From Pseudomonas sp. LFM046 (GTDB lineage: Bacteria > Pseudomonadota > Gammaproteobacteria > Pseudomonadales > Pseudomonadaceae): DNA of 64,000 nucleotides. Location: positions 3,730,770-3,794,769 of the forward strand of contig NZ_JYKO02000001.1 in the NCBI RefSeq assembly GCF_000949385.2, given 5' to 3'. A program made the translations under genes and the position numbers. Shown here in pieces: positions 29,547-38,124 of this stretch (position 1 is the first letter of the stretch; each line of letters begins with the position of its first letter). A model generated the notes under the pieces. That model saw nothing but the letters and a program-made list of their open reading frames with translations, had not been told where the DNA came from and made no database searches.

Positions 29547-29678
29547 GAAGCTGTTTTCAAAGCGTCACGAGCACAGTTCATCCGGCAGGAAACAATGGCG
29601 TCGGGCATCTCGACCGGGATGTTCGCCGCCAGCCCTCATCAGGCCTTCCTTCCGGCGTAAAACTTTGAAAACAGCTTC
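29547..29678 (+). promoter_or_regulatory. Structured leader upstream of acnB, candidate cis-regulatory RNA
   Basis: A perfect 16-bp inverted repeat (29547-29562 with 29663-29678; left arm GAAGCTGTTTTCAAAG) encloses 100 bases. Nested inside is a 10-bp helix with one mismatch (29582-29591 CCGGCAGGAA with 29646-29655 TTCCTTCCGG), then an imperfect hairpin at 29597-29627 (GGCG/CGCC plus GGCATC/GATGTT). The nested helix covers the Shine-Dalgarno sequence of a 21-codon frame. I recognise no known riboswitch class. The 29397-29797 gap holds otherwise only the promoter and a small hairpin at 29759-29778 just before the acnB ribosome-binding site. Confidence 0.6.
29595..29660 (+). CDS. Possible 21-residue leader peptide in the acnB leader
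   Basis: ATG at 29595 follows AGGA at a good spacing; the frame encodes 21 residues (starting MASGISTGMF) and stops at TAA 29658. It lies wholly inside the 16-bp inverted repeat, and its Shine-Dalgarno sequence is in one strand of a nested helix whose other strand is near its own stop. Such a layout suits translation-dependent control of the leader, but the frame could also be chance. The same frame stays open after the TAA through 29756, where its TGA overlaps an ATG in frame with acnB. No homologue recognised. Confidence 0.35.
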   Translation: MASGISTGMFAASPHQAFLPA

Positions 29679-29758
29679 TCGATGGAGGCCGCCGAAGCCT
29701 TGGCCAGACAGCCCAAAAAGCTGTGCGGCGCATGTGTTCGGCGGATTCCTGGATGAGC

Positions 29759-29778
29759 GCCCTGGACGACTCCAGGGC
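29759..29778 (+). promoter_or_regulatory. Hairpin just before the acnB ribosome-binding site
   Basis: GCCCTGG, loop ACGACT and CCAGGGC form a perfect 7-bp stem that ends seven bases before the acnB Shine-Dalgarno sequence GAGGG (29786-29790). Confidence 0.5.
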
Positions 29779-29797
29779 CACTGATGAGGGTAAAACT

Positions 29798-32407
29798 GTG
29801 CTTGAAGCCTATCGCAAACACGTAGAAGAGCGTGCCGCCCAGGGCGTCGTGCCCCAGCCGTTGAACGCCGAACAAACCGCAGGCCTGGTCGAGCTGCTGA
29901 AAAACCCGCCGGCCGGTGAAGAAGCCTTCCTCCTGGATCTGATCACCAACCGCGTACCGCCGGGTGTCGACGAAGCCGCCTACGTCAAAGCGGGCTTCCT
30001 CTCCGCCATCGTCAAGGGCGAAGCCAACTCCCCGCTGATTTCCAAAGAACGCGCCACCGAACTGCTGGGCACCATGCAGGGCGGCTACAACATCGCCACC
30101 CTGGTCGAGTTGCTGGACGACGCTGCCCTGGCCAATGTTGCCGCCGAGCAACTGAAGCACACCCTGCTGATGTTCGACGCCTTCCACGACGTCGCCGAGC
30201 GCGCCAAGAAAGGCAACGCCGCTGCCCAAGCCGTGCTCAAGTCCTGGGCCGAAGGCGAGTGGTTCGTCAACAAGCCCGCCGTACCGGAAAAGGTCACCCT
30301 GACCGTGTTCAAGGTGCCTGGCGAAACCAACACCGACGACCTGTCCCCCGCTCCGGACGCCTGGTCCCGCCCTGACATCCCGCTGCACGCCCTGGCCATG
30401 CTGAAGATGGCCCGCGACGGCATCGAGCCGATCCAGCCGGGCTCCGTCGGTCCGCTGAAGCAGATCGAAGCGGTCAAGGCCAAGGGCTTCCCGGTCGCCT
30501 ACGTCGGTGACGTGGTCGGTACCGGTTCTTCCCGCAAGTCCGCCACCAACTCCGTGCTGTGGTTCTTCGGTGACGACATCCCCTACGTGCCGAACAAGCG
30601 CGCCGGTGGTTTCTGCTTCGGCACCAAGATCGCCCCGATCTTCTACAACACCATGGAAGACGCCGGCGCCCTGCCGATCGAATTCGACTGCACCAACCTG
30701 GCCATGGGCGACGTCATCGACGTGTACCCCTATGAAGGCAAGGTCGTTCGTCACGACAGCGGCGAAGTCGTCACCACCTTCGAACTGAAGACCCCGGTGC
30801 TGCTGGACGAAGTCCGCGCCGGCGGCCGCATCCCGCTGATCATCGGCCGCGGCCTGACCGAGAAGGCCCGTGCCGAACTGGGCCTGGGCGCTTCCGACCT
30901 GTTCAAGAAGCCGGAATCCCCGGCCGACAGCGGCAAGGGTTTCACCCTGGCGCAGAAGATGGTGGGCCGTGCCTGCGGTCTGGCAGAAGGCCAGGGCGTG
31001 CGTCCGGGCACCTACTGCGAGCCGAAGATGACCACCGTCGGCTCCCAGGACACCACCGGCCCGATGACCCGCGACGAGCTGAAAGACCTCGCCTGCCTCG
31101 GCTTCTCCGCCGACCTGGTGATGCAGTCCTTCTGCCACACCGCCGCCTATCCGAAGCCCATCGACGTCAACACCCACCACACCCTGCCGGATTTCATCCG
31201 CACCCGTGGCGGCGTTTCCCTGCGTCCGGGCGACGGCATCATCCACAGCTGGCTGAACCGCATGCTGCTGCCGGACACCGTCGGCACCGGCGGTGACTCC
31301 CACACCCGCTTCCCGATCGGCATTTCCTTCCCGGCCGGTTCCGGCCTGGTCGCCTTCGCCGCCGCCACCGGCGTGATGCCGCTGGACATGCCGGAATCCG
31401 TGCTGGTGCGCTTCAAGGGCAAGATGCAGCCCGGGATCACCCTGCGTGACCTGGTGCATGCCATCCCCTACTACGCCATCCAGGCCGGCCTGCTGACCGT
31501 CGAGAAGAAGGGCAAGAAGAACATCTTCTCCGGCCGCATCCTCGAAATCGAAGGCCTCAACGAGCTGACCGTCGAGCAAGCCTTCGAGCTGTCCGACGCC
31601 TCCGCCGAGCGTTCCGCCGCCGGTTGCACCATCAAGCTGCCGGAGCAGGCGATTGCCGAGTACCTGCAGTCCAACATCACCCTGCTGCGCTGGATGATCG
31701 GTGAAGGCTACGGCGACGCCCGCACCCTGGAGCGTCGCGCCCAGGCGATGGAAGCCTGGCTGGCCAACCCGCAACTGCTGGAAGCCGACAAGGACGCCGA
31801 ATACGCCGCGGTCATCGAGATCGACCTGGCCGACGTGAAAGAGCCCGTGCTCTGCGCGCCGAACGACCCGGACGACGCCCGCCTGCTGTCCACCGTGGCC
31901 GGCGACAAGATCGACGAGGTGTTCATCGGCTCCTGCATGACCAACATCGGTCACTTCCGCGCGGCCGGTAAGCTGCTGGACAAGGTCAAGGGCGGCATTC
32001 CGACCCGTCTGTGGCTGGCCCCGCCGACCAAGATGGACGCTCACCAGCTGACCGAGGAAGGCTACTACGGCATCTACGGCAAGGCCGGCGCGCGCATGGA
32101 AATGCCGGGCTGCTCGCTGTGCATGGGCAACCAGGCCCGCGTGCAGACCGGTGCCACCGTGGTCTCCACCTCCACCCGTAACTTCCCGAACCGCCTGGGC
32201 GACGCCACCAACGTCTACCTGGCCTCCGCCGAGTTGGCGGCCGTGGCCTCGATCCTGGGCAAACTGCCGACCGTGGCCGAGTACATGGAATACGCGAAGA
32301 ACATCGACAGCATGGCGGCCGATATCTACCGCTACCTGTCCTTCGACCAGATCGCCGAGTACAAGGAAGCTGCTGCAAACGCCAAGATTCCGGTGGTCCA
32401 GGCCTAA
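29798..32407 (+). CDS. acnB: Bifunctional aconitate hydratase 2 / 2-methylisocitrate dehydratase
   Basis: An 869-residue [4Fe-4S] enzyme of the TCA cycle converting citrate to isocitrate. It has the AcnB-specific HEAT-like N-terminal domain ([15 protein letters not shown] onward), then the swivelling domain and the catalytic core. Cluster-ligand cysteines occur in SCMTNIGHF and GCSLCMGNQ. The GTG at 29798 is preceded by GAGGG and gives the usual first residues; the frame is open to 29723, with an ATG at 29753, but that extension is not typical of AcnB. It sits behind a long structured leader and ends at a terminator. AcnD, a related enzyme, is encoded at 56538-59159. Confidence 0.96.
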   Translation: MLEAYRKHVEERAAQGVVPQPLNAEQTAGLVELLKNPPAGEEAFLLDLITNRVPPGVDEAAYVKAGFLSAIVKGEANSPLISKERATELLGTMQGGYNIATLVELLDDAALANVAAEQLKHTLLMFDAFHDVAERAKKGNAAAQAVLKSWAEGEWFVNKPAVPEKVTLTVFKVPGETNTDDLSPAPDAWSRPDIPLHALAMLKMARDGIEPIQPGSVGPLKQIEAVKAKGFPVAYVGDVVGTGSSRKSATNSVLWFFGDDIPYVPNKRAGGFCFGTKIAPIFYNTMEDAGALPIEFDCTNLAMGDVIDVYPYEGKVVRHDSGEVVTTFELKTPVLLDEVRAGGRIPLIIGRGLTEKARAELGLGASDLFKKPESPADSGKGFTLAQKMVGRACGLAEGQGVRPGTYCEPKMTTVGSQDTTGPMTRDELKDLACLGFSADLVMQSFCHTAAYPKPIDVNTHHTLPDFIRTRGGVSLRPGDGIIHSWLNRMLLPDTVGTGGDSHTRFPIGISFPAGSGLVAFAAATGVMPLDMPESVLVRFKGKMQPGITLRDLVHAIPYYAIQAGLLTVEKKGKKNIFSGRILEIEGLNELTVEQAFELSDASAERSAAGCTIKLPEQAIAEYLQSNITLLRWMIGEGYGDARTLERRAQAMEAWLANPQLLEADKDAEYAAVIEIDLADVKEPVLCAPNDPDDARLLSTVAGDKIDEVFIGSCMTNIGHFRAAGKLLDKVKGGIPTRLWLAPPTKMDAHQLTEEGYYGIYGKAGARMEMPGCSLCMGNQARVQTGATVVSTSTRNFPNRLGDATNVYLASAELAAVASILGKLPTVAEYMEYAKNIDSMAADIYRYLSFDQIAEYKEAAANAKIPVVQA

Positions 32408-32434
32408 GGCCCCATCGATATCCTGGTAACGAAG

Positions 32435-32460
32435 AAGCCCCGCCCCGTGCGGGGCTTTTT
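32435..32460 (+). terminator. Terminator of acnB
   Basis: AAGCCCCGC, loop CCCGT and GCGGGGCTTTTT lie about 30 bases after the acnB stop. Confidence 0.92.
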
Positions 32461-32591
32461 CGTTCCATGCCCCCTCCATCCCGCATTCGCCAACCCCCGC
32501 ACAGTTCCTGAGCACGCCCATCGGGCCAACTTGCAGCCGCCCTGCCAGAAGCTATGTTCCACATATAGGCCGCTACGAAGAGGGCACCGAT

Positions 32592-32801
32592 GTGAAGACT
32601 TGGTTCCTGACTCTCCTCTGCACCCTGGGCTTGGCCGGTTGCTCCAGCGAATACCTGATTGCCACGGTCGACGGCCAGATCATCGCCACCGATGAGAAGC
32701 CTGAACTCGACGACGACACCGGCATGCTCGAGTTCGAAGACCACGAAGGCCGCGTCCAGGAGATCCCGCAAGCTCAGGTAAAACAGATCATCGAACGTTG
32801 A
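32592..32801 (+). CDS. Small YgdI/YgdR-type lipoprotein (DUF903)
   Basis: A 69-residue lipoprotein starting with GTG at 32592. Residues 1-17 form a signal peptide ending in the lipobox LAGC. The mature part SEYLIATVDGQIIATDEKPELDDDTG... matches the short SH3-like DUF903 fold of YgdI/YgdR (conserved tract YLIATVDGQII). Function unknown; these are abundant envelope lipoproteins. It stands alone and has its own terminator. Confidence 0.85.
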   Translation: MKTWFLTLLCTLGLAGCSSEYLIATVDGQIIATDEKPELDDDTGMLEFEDHEGRVQEIPQAQVKQIIER

Positions 32802-32824
32802 GGTAGCTCCGACCTCGAACCCTT

Positions 32825-32855
32825 GCCCCGCCCCTGGCGGGGCTCCTTTTTTTGG
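32825..32855 (+). terminator. Terminator of the DUF903 lipoprotein gene
   Basis: GCCCCGCC, loop CCT and GGCGGGGC are followed by TCCTTTTTTT. Confidence 0.92.
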
Positions 32856-32859
32856 TCGC

Positions 32860-32875
32860 TGGCATATCGCTTGCT
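32860..32875 (+). promoter_or_regulatory. Sigma-54 promoter of nasS
   Basis: TGGCATATCGCTTGCT has the -24 GG and -12 GC exactly ten bases apart with flanking TGGC and TTGC(T). It lies about 120 bases before nasS, consistent with NtrC-type nitrogen control. Confidence 0.75.
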
Positions 32876-32995
32876 AGATCCGCCCCGACGAGTCTCACTC
32901 CAACGACGGAGCGGGCTGATGACGATGGCGTCGATACCGGCCGGCCCATGGCCGCACCGGATCGGCGCCATTTTGCAGATAGGCGGCCAACCACG

Positions 32996-34210
32996 ATGAC
33001 GGACAAGCAGAACACCACGCGTACAGACAGCCTGGCCTGGGTCAGCGGCAGCGATGCACCGGAGAAGTGCATGCTCAACCTGGGCTTCATGCCCCTGACC
33101 GACTCAGCCTCCCTGATCGTTGCTGCCACCCAGGGGTTCGCCCAGCCTTATGGCCTGACCTTGAACCTCAGGCGCCAATCCTCCTGGGCCACCCTGCGGG
33201 ACAAACTGCTCTCCGGCGAACTGGACGCTGCCCAGGCCCTCTACGGCCAGGTCTACGGCATAGAACTGGGCATTGGCGGCCCCAGCGCGGAAATGGCCAT
33301 CCTCATGGGCCTGTGCCAGAACGGCCAGGCCATCAATCTGTCCGAGCCACTCAAGCGCATTGGCGTGACCAGTTCCGAGGCACTGGTCCGTCATGTGCGC
33401 CACGGCGGTGCACGGCTGACCTTCGCACAGACCTTTCCCACCGGCACCCATGCCATGTGGCTGAACTACTGGCTGGCGGCTCACGGCATCCACCCGCTGC
33501 GCGATGTGGACACCGTCGTGGTACCGCCCTCGCAGATGGTCGCCCACCTCAAGGCGGCCCGCATCGACGGATTCTGTGCCGGCGGCCCCTGGGGCGCGCT
33601 GGCGGTGGACCAGCAGCAGGGCTTTACCCTGGCCACCAGCCAGATGATCTGGGCGGACCACCCGGAAAAGGTGCTCGGCGTGACCCGCGAATTCGTCGAG
33701 CGGTACCCGAACACCGCCCGTGCCCTGACCATGGCTGTTCTGGAGGCCAGCCGCTTCATTGAAGCCAGCCTGGAAAACCGTCGCAGCACCGCTCACCTGA
33801 TCAGCGGCAGCGACTATGTGGACGCACCGCTCTCGGCTGTGGAACCGCGCTTCCTCGGCCACTACCAGGACGGCCTCGGCAATGCCTGGGAGGACGCACA
33901 CCCGCTGCGTTTCTTCGACGACGGCCGGGTGAACATGCCCTATCTCTCCGATGGCATCTGGTTCATGACCCAGTTCCGCCGCTGGGGATTGCTGCGGGAC
34001 GACCCGGACTACCTGGAAGTCGCCCGGCGTGTGCAATGCCTCGACACCTACCGGCAAGCCGCCGAGGCCCTTGACATCAGCGTGCCGGACCTGGCGCGCA
34101 GCGCCACCCTGATTGACGGCCGCACCTGGGACGGCAGCGATCCGGCCGGGTATGCACGCAGCTTCCCGATCCACTCGATGGCCGGCAACGTCCGCGCCAT
34201 TGCCCTGTAG
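32996..34210 (+). CDS. nasS: Nitrate sensor NasS (NrtA/CmpA-like, cytoplasmic)
   Basis: A 404-residue protein of the nitrate-binding NrtA/CmpA fold, for example LNLGFMPLTDSASLIVAATQGFA, SSWATLRDKL and FCAGGPWG. Unlike transporter components it has no signal peptide or lipobox, which marks it as the soluble sensor of the NasS-NasT pair. In studied Pseudomonas and Azotobacter systems NasS sequesters NasT until nitrate or nitrite binds. The ATG at 32996 is preceded by AGGCGG; the frame is open upstream to 32852, but that extension overlaps the promoter. nasT follows after 18 bases. Confidence 0.94.
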   Translation: MTDKQNTTRTDSLAWVSGSDAPEKCMLNLGFMPLTDSASLIVAATQGFAQPYGLTLNLRRQSSWATLRDKLLSGELDAAQALYGQVYGIELGIGGPSAEMAILMGLCQNGQAINLSEPLKRIGVTSSEALVRHVRHGGARLTFAQTFPTGTHAMWLNYWLAAHGIHPLRDVDTVVVPPSQMVAHLKAARIDGFCAGGPWGALAVDQQQGFTLATSQMIWADHPEKVLGVTREFVERYPNTARALTMAVLEASRFIEASLENRRSTAHLISGSDYVDAPLSAVEPRFLGHYQDGLGNAWEDAHPLRFFDDGRVNMPYLSDGIWFMTQFRRWGLLRDDPDYLEVARRVQCLDTYRQAAEALDISVPDLARSATLIDGRTWDGSDPAGYARSFPIHSMAGNVRAIAL

Positions 34211-34228
34211 CCGTTAGGGACGACCGCC

Positions 34229-34807
34229 ATGCTGCGTATCCTGCTGATCAACGACACCGCCAGGAAAGTCGGCCGCCTCAAAGCCGCCCTGGTGGAGGCC
34301 GGCTTCGAGGTGATCGACGAATCCGGCCTGACCATCGACCTGCCCGCCCGTGTCGAAGCTATCCGCCCGGACGTAGTACTGATCGATACCGAATCCCCGA
34401 GCCGTGACGTGATGGAACAGGTAGTCCTGGTCACCCGCGACCAGCCCCGCCCCATCGTGATGTTCACCGACGAGCACGACCCCAAGGTGATGCGCCGGGC
34501 CATCGAGGCCGGCGTCAGCGCCTACATCGTCGAAGGCATCCAGGCCGAGCGCCTGCAACCGATCCTCGACGTCGCCATGGCGCGCTTCGAGAGCGATCAA
34601 GCCCTGCGCGCCCAGCTCAGCGCCCGCGACCAGCAACTGGCCGAGCGCAAGCGCATCGAACTGGCCAAAGGCCTGCTGATGAAGATGAAGAACTGTAACG
34701 AGGAAGAGGCCTACACCCTGATGCGGCGCCAGGCCATGAGCCGCCAGCAGAAGCTGATTCAGGTGGCCGAGCAGATCATCGCAATGCACGACATGCTCGG
34801 TCACTGA
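34229..34807 (+). CDS. nasT: Transcription antiterminator NasT (receiver-ANTAR)
   Basis: A 192-residue regulator. A receiver-like domain occupies residues 1-120 (LLINDTARKVGRL, VVLIDTESPSRD). The C-terminal ANTAR RNA-binding domain lies at about 130-190, with ERKRIELAKGLLMKMKN and EEEAYTLMRRQAMSRQQK, the family hallmark. ANTAR proteins bind pairs of hexaloop hairpins in leader RNA and prevent terminator formation; such leaders are present here before nasA and the nirB-like gene. It is coupled with nasS. Confidence 0.95.
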   Translation: MLRILLINDTARKVGRLKAALVEAGFEVIDESGLTIDLPARVEAIRPDVVLIDTESPSRDVMEQVVLVTRDQPRPIVMFTDEHDPKVMRRAIEAGVSAYIVEGIQAERLQPILDVAMARFESDQALRAQLSARDQQLAERKRIELAKGLLMKMKNCNEEEAYTLMRRQAMSRQQKLIQVAEQIIAMHDMLGH

Positions 34808-34970
34808 ACCCTGTCGGTGGCGGGCAACTGTACCGCCCGCCACCCCCGCTGTACCGGCTCAGAAGCCATCTCGCAAAGCACTGTTATGCCTGCCTTCGTC
34901 GCAGCCTGTATCTGCCGCGCCTCTCCACTCCCGGCTAGCGTATGAGCTCCACCCCACACGAGCCCGGACC

Positions 34971-36323
34971 ATGAACGAACGCGCCCTGCTGCACGAGGCC
35001 GACCAACGCGCCCTCGCCTATTTCGACGGCATCCCCTCCCGCCGCGTGTTCCCTGACTCCCGCGCCATCGCCGCCCTGGAAGCCTTCGACCAGCCGCTGC
35101 CCAGTAGCGGCAAGGCGGCCATTGATGTGCTGCGCGAGCTTGATGAAATCGGCTCCCCAGCCACCGTGGCCAGCAACGGCCCGCGCTACTTCGGCTTCGT
35201 CATCGGCGCCACCCTGCCCGCAGCGGCCGCCGCCGAGCGCCTGGTGCTGGCCTGGGACCAGTGCGCTTCCTCGTTCGACAACTCGCCCGCCGCAGACCGC
35301 CTGGAAAAGGTCGCCGGCCGCTGGGTCTGCCAGGCCCTGGGACTGCCCGCCGACAGCGCGGTAGGTTTTGGCACCAGCGCCACCGCCTGCACCCTCGCCT
35401 GCCTCTCTGCCGCCCGCCGTGCACTGCTGGCGCGCTTGGGCTGGGATTTCGATGGCGACGGCCTGATGGGCGCCCCGGAGTTACGCGTGGTGCTCTCTGA
35501 AACCGCCCATATCACCGTGAAGAAGGCCCTGCGCATCCTCGGCTTCGGCATGAATCGCCTGCTCTACGCCAAGGTGGACGACCGGGGCCGTATTGACCCT
35601 GAGCAACTGCCAACCCTGGACGAGCGGACGTTGCTGATCCTCCAGGCCGGCGAGGTCAACACCGGCGAGTTCGACCGCTTCGCCGAGCTGATTCCACGGG
35701 CGCGCGCTGCGGGGGCCTGGGTCCATGTCGACGGTGCCTTCGGACTCTGGGCTCGCGCTTCCTCTTCCGCCCACCTGGCCGACGGCGTGGAGCAGGCGGA
35801 CAGCTGGACCACCGACGGCCACAAGTGGCTCAACACCCCCTACGACAGCGCCATGGCCATCTGCCGCGACGCCGAGGCCCTGGCCACGGCGATGAACAGC
35901 GACGCTGCCTACGCCACCGCCAGCCGCGATGCGCAGAAGAATCTCACCCTGGAATTCTCCCGCCGCGCCCGTGGCGTCGCCGTCTGGGCGGCCCTGGCGA
36001 GCCTCGGACGGGACGGCCTGTGCGAGCTGATCGACCGCCATATCCGCCAGGCCGGCGAACTGGCCAATGCCCTGCGCCAGGGCGGTTTCGAGGTGCTCAA
36101 TCGTGTGGTGCTGAACCAGGTGCTGGTCCGCGCCGACTCGGACGCCCAGACGGTGGCCATCCGCGTGGCGGCGCAAGCCTCGGGAGAAGTCTGGTTCGGC
36201 CCGACGCTCTGGCAGGGACGCCCCGCATTCCGCCTCAGCGTCAGTTCCTGGCGCACCACCGACGCCGATATCCGCATCCTGGCCGACCTGCTGCTGCGCC
36301 TGAAAGCACAACAGCGGCTCTAG
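34971..36323 (+). CDS. Pyridoxal-dependent decarboxylase (group II)
   Basis: A 450-residue PLP enzyme of the aromatic-amino-acid / glutamate decarboxylase family (PF00282 type). The PLP-binding Lys285 is in TTDGHKWLNTPYD, and the family blocks VGFGTSATACTLACL and AAGAWVHVDGAFGLWA are intact. The substrate cannot be told from sequence; it is shorter than the L-2,4-diaminobutyrate decarboxylases. It stands between nasT and alaC, about 160 bases after nasT, and is not an obvious part of nitrate assimilation. Confidence 0.88.
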   Translation: MNERALLHEADQRALAYFDGIPSRRVFPDSRAIAALEAFDQPLPSSGKAAIDVLRELDEIGSPATVASNGPRYFGFVIGATLPAAAAAERLVLAWDQCASSFDNSPAADRLEKVAGRWVCQALGLPADSAVGFGTSATACTLACLSAARRALLARLGWDFDGDGLMGAPELRVVLSETAHITVKKALRILGFGMNRLLYAKVDDRGRIDPEQLPTLDERTLLILQAGEVNTGEFDRFAELIPRARAAGAWVHVDGAFGLWARASSSAHLADGVEQADSWTTDGHKWLNTPYDSAMAICRDAEALATAMNSDAAYATASRDAQKNLTLEFSRRARGVAVWAALASLGRDGLCELIDRHIRQAGELANALRQGGFEVLNRVVLNQVLVRADSDAQTVAIRVAAQASGEVWFGPTLWQGRPAFRLSVSSWRTTDADIRILADLLLRLKAQQRL

Positions 36324-36419
36324 ACAGGGCACGTCACGGCGCTTTATTGTCGCCCCTGGCCACGCCACGTGGCCCACGTCGCTCGGACGGTTCCGGGCGC
36401 TTACGTATCCGAGGAAAAC

Positions 36420-37661
36420 ATGGCAGAGAACGCCAAGCGCCGTTTTGCGCGCATCGATCGTCTCCCCCCCTACGTCTTCAACATCACCGCCGAACTCAAG
36501 ATGGCCGCGCGCCGTCGTGGCGAGGACATCATCGACTTCTCCATGGGCAACCCCGATGGCGCGACTCCGCCGCACATCGTCGAAAAGCTCGTGCAGGTCG
36601 CCCAACGCGAAGACACCCACGGATACTCCACTTCCCGCGGTATTCCGCGCCTGCGCCGCGCCATCTCGCGCTGGTACAAGGACCGCTACGAAGTGGAGAT
36701 CGATCCTGAAACCGAAGCCATCGTCACCATCGGCTCCAAGGAAGGCCTGGCACACCTGATGCTCGCCACCCTCGACCACGGCGACACGGTGCTGGTCCCC
36801 AACCCCAGCTACCCCATCCACATCTACGGTGCGGTGATCGCCGGTGCGCAGGTGCGTTCGGTACCGCTAGTGCCCGGTGTGGACTTCTTCGCCGAACTGG
36901 AGCGGGCGATCCGCGAAAGCATTCCGAAGCCGAAGATGATGATCATCGGCTTCCCCTCCAACCCCACCGCCCAGTGCGTGGAGCTGGACTTCTTCGAGCG
37001 CGTAGTGGCCCTCGCCAAACAGTACGAAGTGCTCGTGGTGCACGACCTGGCCTACGCCGACATCGTCTACGACGGCTGGAAGGCCCCTTCGATCATGCAG
37101 GTGCCCGGCGCCAAGGACATCGCGGTGGAGTTCTTCACCCTGTCCAAGAGCTACAACATGGCCGGCTGGCGAATCGGCTTCATGGTTGGTAATCCGGAGC
37201 TGGTCAGTGCCCTGGCGCGGATCAAGAGCTACCACGACTACGGCACCTTCACCCCGCTGCAGGTGGCAGCCATCGCCGCCCTGGAAGGCGACCAGCAGTG
37301 CGTACTGGATATCGCCGAGCAGTACCGTCAACGCCGCAATGTGCTGGTGAAGGGGCTGCATGAACTTGGCTGGATGGTGGAGAACCCCAAGGCCTCCATG
37401 TACGTCTGGGCGAAGATCCCGGAGCCTTACGCACACCTGGGTTCTCTGGAATTTGCCAAGAAGCTGCTGGCCGAAGCGAAGGTCTGCGTCTCGCCAGGCC
37501 TGGGCTTCGGCGACTACGGCGATGACCATGTGCGATTCGCCCTGATCGAGAACCAGGACCGCATCCGCCAGGCCGTCCGCGGCATCAAGGGAATGTTCCG
37601 CGCCGATGGCCTCATCGAACAGCCGACTCCCCCCAAAACCCGGAAATCGAGCAAGGCCTGA
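36420..37661 (+). CDS. alaC: Alanine-synthesising transaminase (AlaC/YfdZ-like)
   Basis: A 413-residue fold-type I aminotransferase that would make L-alanine from pyruvate and glutamate. The PLP-binding Lys is in FTLSKSYNMAGWRIGF, with GFPSNPTAQ and DLAYADIVYDGW as further conserved segments. The ATG at 36420 follows GAGGAAAAC; the frame opens 17 codons earlier without a ribosome-binding site. It is close to but separate from the decarboxylase (97 bases). A hairpin follows at 37672-37695. Confidence 0.92.
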   Translation: MAENAKRRFARIDRLPPYVFNITAELKMAARRRGEDIIDFSMGNPDGATPPHIVEKLVQVAQREDTHGYSTSRGIPRLRRAISRWYKDRYEVEIDPETEAIVTIGSKEGLAHLMLATLDHGDTVLVPNPSYPIHIYGAVIAGAQVRSVPLVPGVDFFAELERAIRESIPKPKMMIIGFPSNPTAQCVELDFFERVVALAKQYEVLVVHDLAYADIVYDGWKAPSIMQVPGAKDIAVEFFTLSKSYNMAGWRIGFMVGNPELVSALARIKSYHDYGTFTPLQVAAIAALEGDQQCVLDIAEQYRQRRNVLVKGLHELGWMVENPKASMYVWAKIPEPYAHLGSLEFAKKLLAEAKVCVSPGLGFGDYGDDHVRFALIENQDRIRQAVRGIKGMFRADGLIEQPTPPKTRKSSKA

Positions 37662-37671
37662 CGCCGTTTCG

Positions 37672-37695
37672 CGTCCCCTGGTCACAGGGGACGCA
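37672..37695 (+). terminator. Hairpin downstream of alaC
   Basis: GCGTCCCCTG, loop GTCA and CAGGGGACGC form a perfect 10-bp stem 11 bases after the alaC stop, without a T tract. A weak or Rho-assisted terminator. Confidence 0.5.
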
Positions 37696-38124
37696 CATCC
37701 CGCTGAACTTTCCTGAAACGCCCGCCCGGCAAGGTTTCCTTGCCTTTTCAGCGACTCCAAACGCCCCGCTGGTCACAGCCGCTCGTCGGCTTTCCGATCA
37801 TTTTTTGAACAAAACCGGGGTATGATCACTCTGATGAAAGCCTGAGTGTATCGCGCCATTTCTGGTCCACGACCTTCGAAATGGCGCACATGTCTTTTCC
37901 CCTTGAGTCCGGAGAGATTCCCAGCGCACGAGTTTACGTGCAGGTGATTTCTTTGCCTCTAGAAAAGGAGGAGTGCCTATGAAGACATGAAAAGAATTAG
38001 AGCTTGAAAAACAACATGACGGCCACTCGCTGTCCGAAAAGACCAACGAGTAAATATTAAAATACATATCGGTGCCCGAACTGCATCAGCACACCAACTT
38101 ACTTTGTAAAACAAGAGGTCAACC
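37696..38124 (+). other. Long AT-richer intergenic stretch with hairpins and mini-frames
   Basis: No convincing gene. It contains a strong hairpin at 37853-37887 (GCGCCATTTC pairing GAAATGGCGC, with an inner GGTC/GACC), a small one at 37926-37941 (GCACG/CGTGC) and then a near-perfect Shine-Dalgarno sequence (AAGGAGG, 37966-37972) before ATG 37979. That ATG opens only MKT and stop, overlapping a second frame MKRIRA and stop. Base composition is lower in GC than the surroundings from about 37960 to 38400. It may be a leader for the membrane-protein gene or a worn gene. Confidence 0.5.

Noticed and set aside
29639-32521. A 960-codon open frame opposite acnB
   Set aside because: A shadow of the high third-position GC of acnB; the translation is repetitive (Gly, Val, His, Gln rich) with no domain.
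37798-38067. An 89-codon minus-strand frame before the membrane-protein gene
   Set aside because: No ribosome-binding site, odd composition, and it runs through hairpins that make better sense as leader structure of the plus-strand gene.
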